This document shows positions 62,262 to 64,000 of a stretch of 64,000 nucleotides of DNA, piece after piece (positions within the stretch are counted from its first letter, which is position 1; each line of letters starts with the position of its first letter). Origin of the DNA: Planctomycetota bacterium (GTDB lineage Bacteria > Planctomycetota > SZUA-567 > H5-PLA8); NCBI GenBank assembly GCA_015075375.1, contig JABTUM010000001.1, forward strand, positions 1,607,201-1,671,200. The letters run 5' to 3'. The notes beneath the pieces are model-generated. The model was given only the letters and a program-made list of their open reading frames with translations. It did no database searches and was not told the origin of the DNA. The position numbers and the translations under genes are program-made.

Positions 62262-63569
62262 TTACTTGCCGATCTCGAAGACCACCTTGAACGCCCCGCG
62301 CGAACCGGCGTGAAAAGCTTCGTCCAACGCGCGGCTGTATTGGGCAAGCGGGTATTTACGCCGGACCAGGCTCGAAAGGACGTCGGCGTCGTCCGCGGCA
62401 AGGATCTGGAGCGCGAGGTCCATCGATTTGACGCGCCCGCGCTTGTCCATGTGCGCGAGGTTGACCTTATGGCTGGCTCCGGCGGCCACCGCGCCGATCC
62501 CGGCCAGCGTATCCGGCGGCAACTCCCAGCCGTAGGCGTACGCGCCGTGGACGCGCAGTTCCTTGTGCCAGAGCGGAGTCAGGTCCACGCCTCCGGGCGT
62601 GCCCGGCATGCCCACCAGCAGCACCAGCCCGCCGGGAGCGGCGAGACGCAACGCATCGTCGATGCTCTGGGCCGAGCCGACGCAGTCGAGAACCACCGGA
62701 GCGCCGCCCAAAGCCACGGGCTTGCCCAGATCGGACGGATGCAGCGAACCTCCGAAGCGTTCGAGAACCCAGCGGTATTGCCGGCGCGTATCGGATTCGA
62801 CATAAACCTCGTCCGCTCCCAGGTGCTCGGCCATATCGCCCTGCACCCGATATCGGGCCAAGGCTCGGACTTTCCCTTCGCCGCCGACGGCACGGTACGC
62901 CGCGATGGTCAGCAACCCGATGGTCCCGCAGCCGATCAGGAGCAAGCTGGCCTTTGGATCGCGCGGCGCGAGCAAAGCCGCGTGGAGCGCACAGGCGAAC
63001 GGTTCGGCGAGGACGGCGCCGGTATCGCTGAGCTTCTCGGGGACCGCATGCAACTGCGCCGGATGCGCGACGAGCCCGTGGCTCCAGCCGCCCCCGGTGT
63101 TCGCGCAGAAGCCCGTCTGGAAGCCCGCGCCGAGCGCACCCTTGAGCAAGTTTACGCAGGCCGCGTAGCGGCCTTGCAGGCACGAGGCACAGAGCGGCTT
63201 GACGCCGCGGACGACGCAACTCAGCGCGGGTTCCAGGACCACGCGCTGCCCTTTCTTCCAGGCTTCAGGCGTCTGGGGTCCGATCTCCTCGATCACCCCC
63301 ACGATCTCATGGCCCAGCACGAACGGGGTGCTTACAAAAGGCGCGAAATAGGGACTGGTCTGACAGGCGATGGTGGCCAGATCGCTGCCGCAGATTCCGC
63401 TTAGGATCGGCCGCACGCGCACCCATTCGCCACTCGGAAGCTTGGGCGGTTCGGTCTCTTCAAGCTTGATGCACGAAAGGGCACTCGTCGCGAGCCACGG
63501 CACGCGGGTCCCCAAGCTGTGCACCAACAGCCAGCGCGGGACGGAACGGTGAAAGCGTATCGCCTGCAT
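62262..63569 (-). CDS. Zinc-dependent medium-chain alcohol dehydrogenase
   Basis: A 435-residue protein from ATG 63569. It has the catalytic zinc ligands ('SGICGSDLATI' Cys; 'FVLGHEIVGVIEEIG' His/Glu), the structural-zinc cysteines ('SCVVRGVKPLCASCLQGRYA' followed by Cys), and a Rossmann fold with 'LLLIGCGTIGLLTIAAYRAV' for NAD(P). Length is about 80 residues above the family norm because of an N-terminal stretch ('FHRSVPRWLLVHSLGTRVPW') and internal insertions near 250-290. It oxidises an alcohol or polyol; substrate unknown. Confidence 0.85.
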   Translation of the reverse strand: MQAIRFHRSVPRWLLVHSLGTRVPWLATSALSCIKLEETEPPKLPSGEWVRVRPILSGICGSDLATIACQTSPYFAPFVSTPFVLGHEIVGVIEEIGPQTPEAWKKGQRVVLEPALSCVVRGVKPLCASCLQGRYAACVNLLKGALGAGFQTGFCANTGGGWSHGLVAHPAQLHAVPEKLSDTGAVLAEPFACALHAALLAPRDPKASLLLIGCGTIGLLTIAAYRAVGGEGKVRALARYRVQGDMAEHLGADEVYVESDTRRQYRWVLERFGGSLHPSDLGKPVALGGAPVVLDCVGSAQSIDDALRLAAPGGLVLLVGMPGTPGGVDLTPLWHKELRVHGAYAYGWELPPDTLAGIGAVAAGASHKVNLAHMDKRGRVKSMDLALQILAADDADVLSSLVRRKYPLAQYSRALDEAFHAGSRGAFKVVFEIGK

Positions 63570-63723
63570 GGCTCGCCCAAGGTAGCCGCTAGAAGGAGGT
63601 TCGTAAACACCCACACTGATTAAAGTTATGGCTTTAGGGCAGGCTTAGGCAATTCCGGTAGCCTTTCGGTAACCCGTGAGGAATCAGAAATGCACAAAGT
63701 GATATCGATGGGAGGAGCCACCC

Positions 63724-64000
63724 ATGCACCTGGGCGATTTCAAGACCTTCAGCACCGTCATGTTCCCGATCATCTATTCGTTGCGTCCGCGTAAGGACGC
63801 CAAGCGCGTCACGCGCTTTCTGCTGATGCAGAAGTCGATCGACGAACTGCTGGAGCTGATCGAACGGATCGAGTTCGAGCTGGCGCATCCGAGCATGGAG
63901 GTGCGGCATTGCCTCCCGCTGGCCTGCGATCCCTCTGAAGAAGAAGTGCGCGAGTTTCTGCGCCTGGTGTCGCTGCATCTGCGCAGCCACCTGAAGCCGA
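63724..64000 (+). CDS. Unknown protein, N-terminal part (runs off right edge)
   Basis: An ATG at 63724 follows GGGAGGAG, and the frame is open to the end of the window (at least 92 codons). The translation begins 'MHLGDFKTFSTVMFPIIYSL' and continues helical and charged ('RFLLMQKSIDELLELIERIE', 'EEEVREFLRLVSLHLRSHLK'). I do not recognise the family. The minus-strand frame over this stretch is its shadow. It is divergent from the alcohol dehydrogenase (154 bp). Confidence 0.65.
   Translation, partial: MHLGDFKTFSTVMFPIIYSLRPRKDAKRVTRFLLMQKSIDELLELIERIEFELAHPSMEVRHCLPLACDPSEEEVREFLRLVSLHLRSHLKP

Noticed and set aside
1..64000. CRISPR arrays, rRNA, prophage modules, toxin-antitoxin pairs
   Set aside because: Looked for and not seen: no regularly spaced repeats, rRNA sequence, capsid/terminase genes or small overlapping toxin pairs.

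Overview
The window is chromosomal DNA from a GC-rich bacterium. Several traits suggest the Planctomycetes-Verrucomicrobia-Lentisphaerae group, or a neighbouring lineage recovered as a metagenome assembly: long exported proteins of unknown function, a Ser/Thr kinase fused to VCBS/FG-GAP repeats, exported PQQ-propeller and choice-of-anchor proteins, tandem ECF sigma factors, and a run of uroporphyrinogen-decarboxylase-like genes. This placement is an inference from gene content. No rRNA gene and no complete tRNA gene is present to test it.

Layout. 1-3763: four tandem UROD/MtaA-like genes, translationally coupled and probably corrinoid methyl transfer. 3782-6587: a DUF488-hemerythrin fusion and a large conserved protein of unknown function. 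6.6-7.95 kb: a decayed stretch with a transposon scar. 7952-13943: a 1761-residue exported lectin/PKD-type protein followed by a small exported partner. 14.08-19.35 kb: a graveyard of mobile DNA. It holds a decayed IS66-family element with intact ends, an IS21 istA start, a tRNA-Leu 5' half, a tRNA-Gly 3' half and a RAYT-type transposase remnant. 19.5-23.6 kb: an exported methyltransferase/PQQ-propeller protein divergent from a GntR-LacI hybrid regulator. 23.8-34.3 kb: an uncharacterised protein, a PocR/AraC regulator divergent from an exported glycoside hydrolase, the kinase-VCBS fusion, and a single-chain 2-oxoacid dehydrogenase E1alpha-E1beta-lipoyl-E2 protein. 34.6-41.7 kb: housekeeping genes rpsB-tsf, pyrH and groES-groEL, with two clear terminators and a structured rpsB leader, plus an exported leucine-rich-repeat protein. 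41.9-50.1 kb: an apparent surface glycan/lipid cluster (sulfotransferase, STN-type lipoprotein, GT9-GDPD fusion, small-molecule kinase, methyltransferase, second GT9, alkaline-phosphatase-superfamily phosphodiesterase). 50.2-64 kb: a VOC protein coupled to a DUF255/SPATA20-like exported protein, a choice-of-anchor I protein, leucyl aminopeptidase, a beta-helix-like exported protein, two overlapping ECF sigma factors, exported proteins, a TIM-barrel epimerase/isomerase, a zinc alcohol dehydrogenase and the start of an unknown gene.

The strongest candidates for something new are the multi-domain fusions (E1-E2 in one chain, GT9-GDPD, DUF488-hemerythrin, kinase-VCBS-UnbV), the GT/kinase/methyltransferase/GDPD cluster, and the tRNA-fragment scars in the mobile region. 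No CRISPR array, toxin-antitoxin pair, phage module or recognisable defence system was seen.
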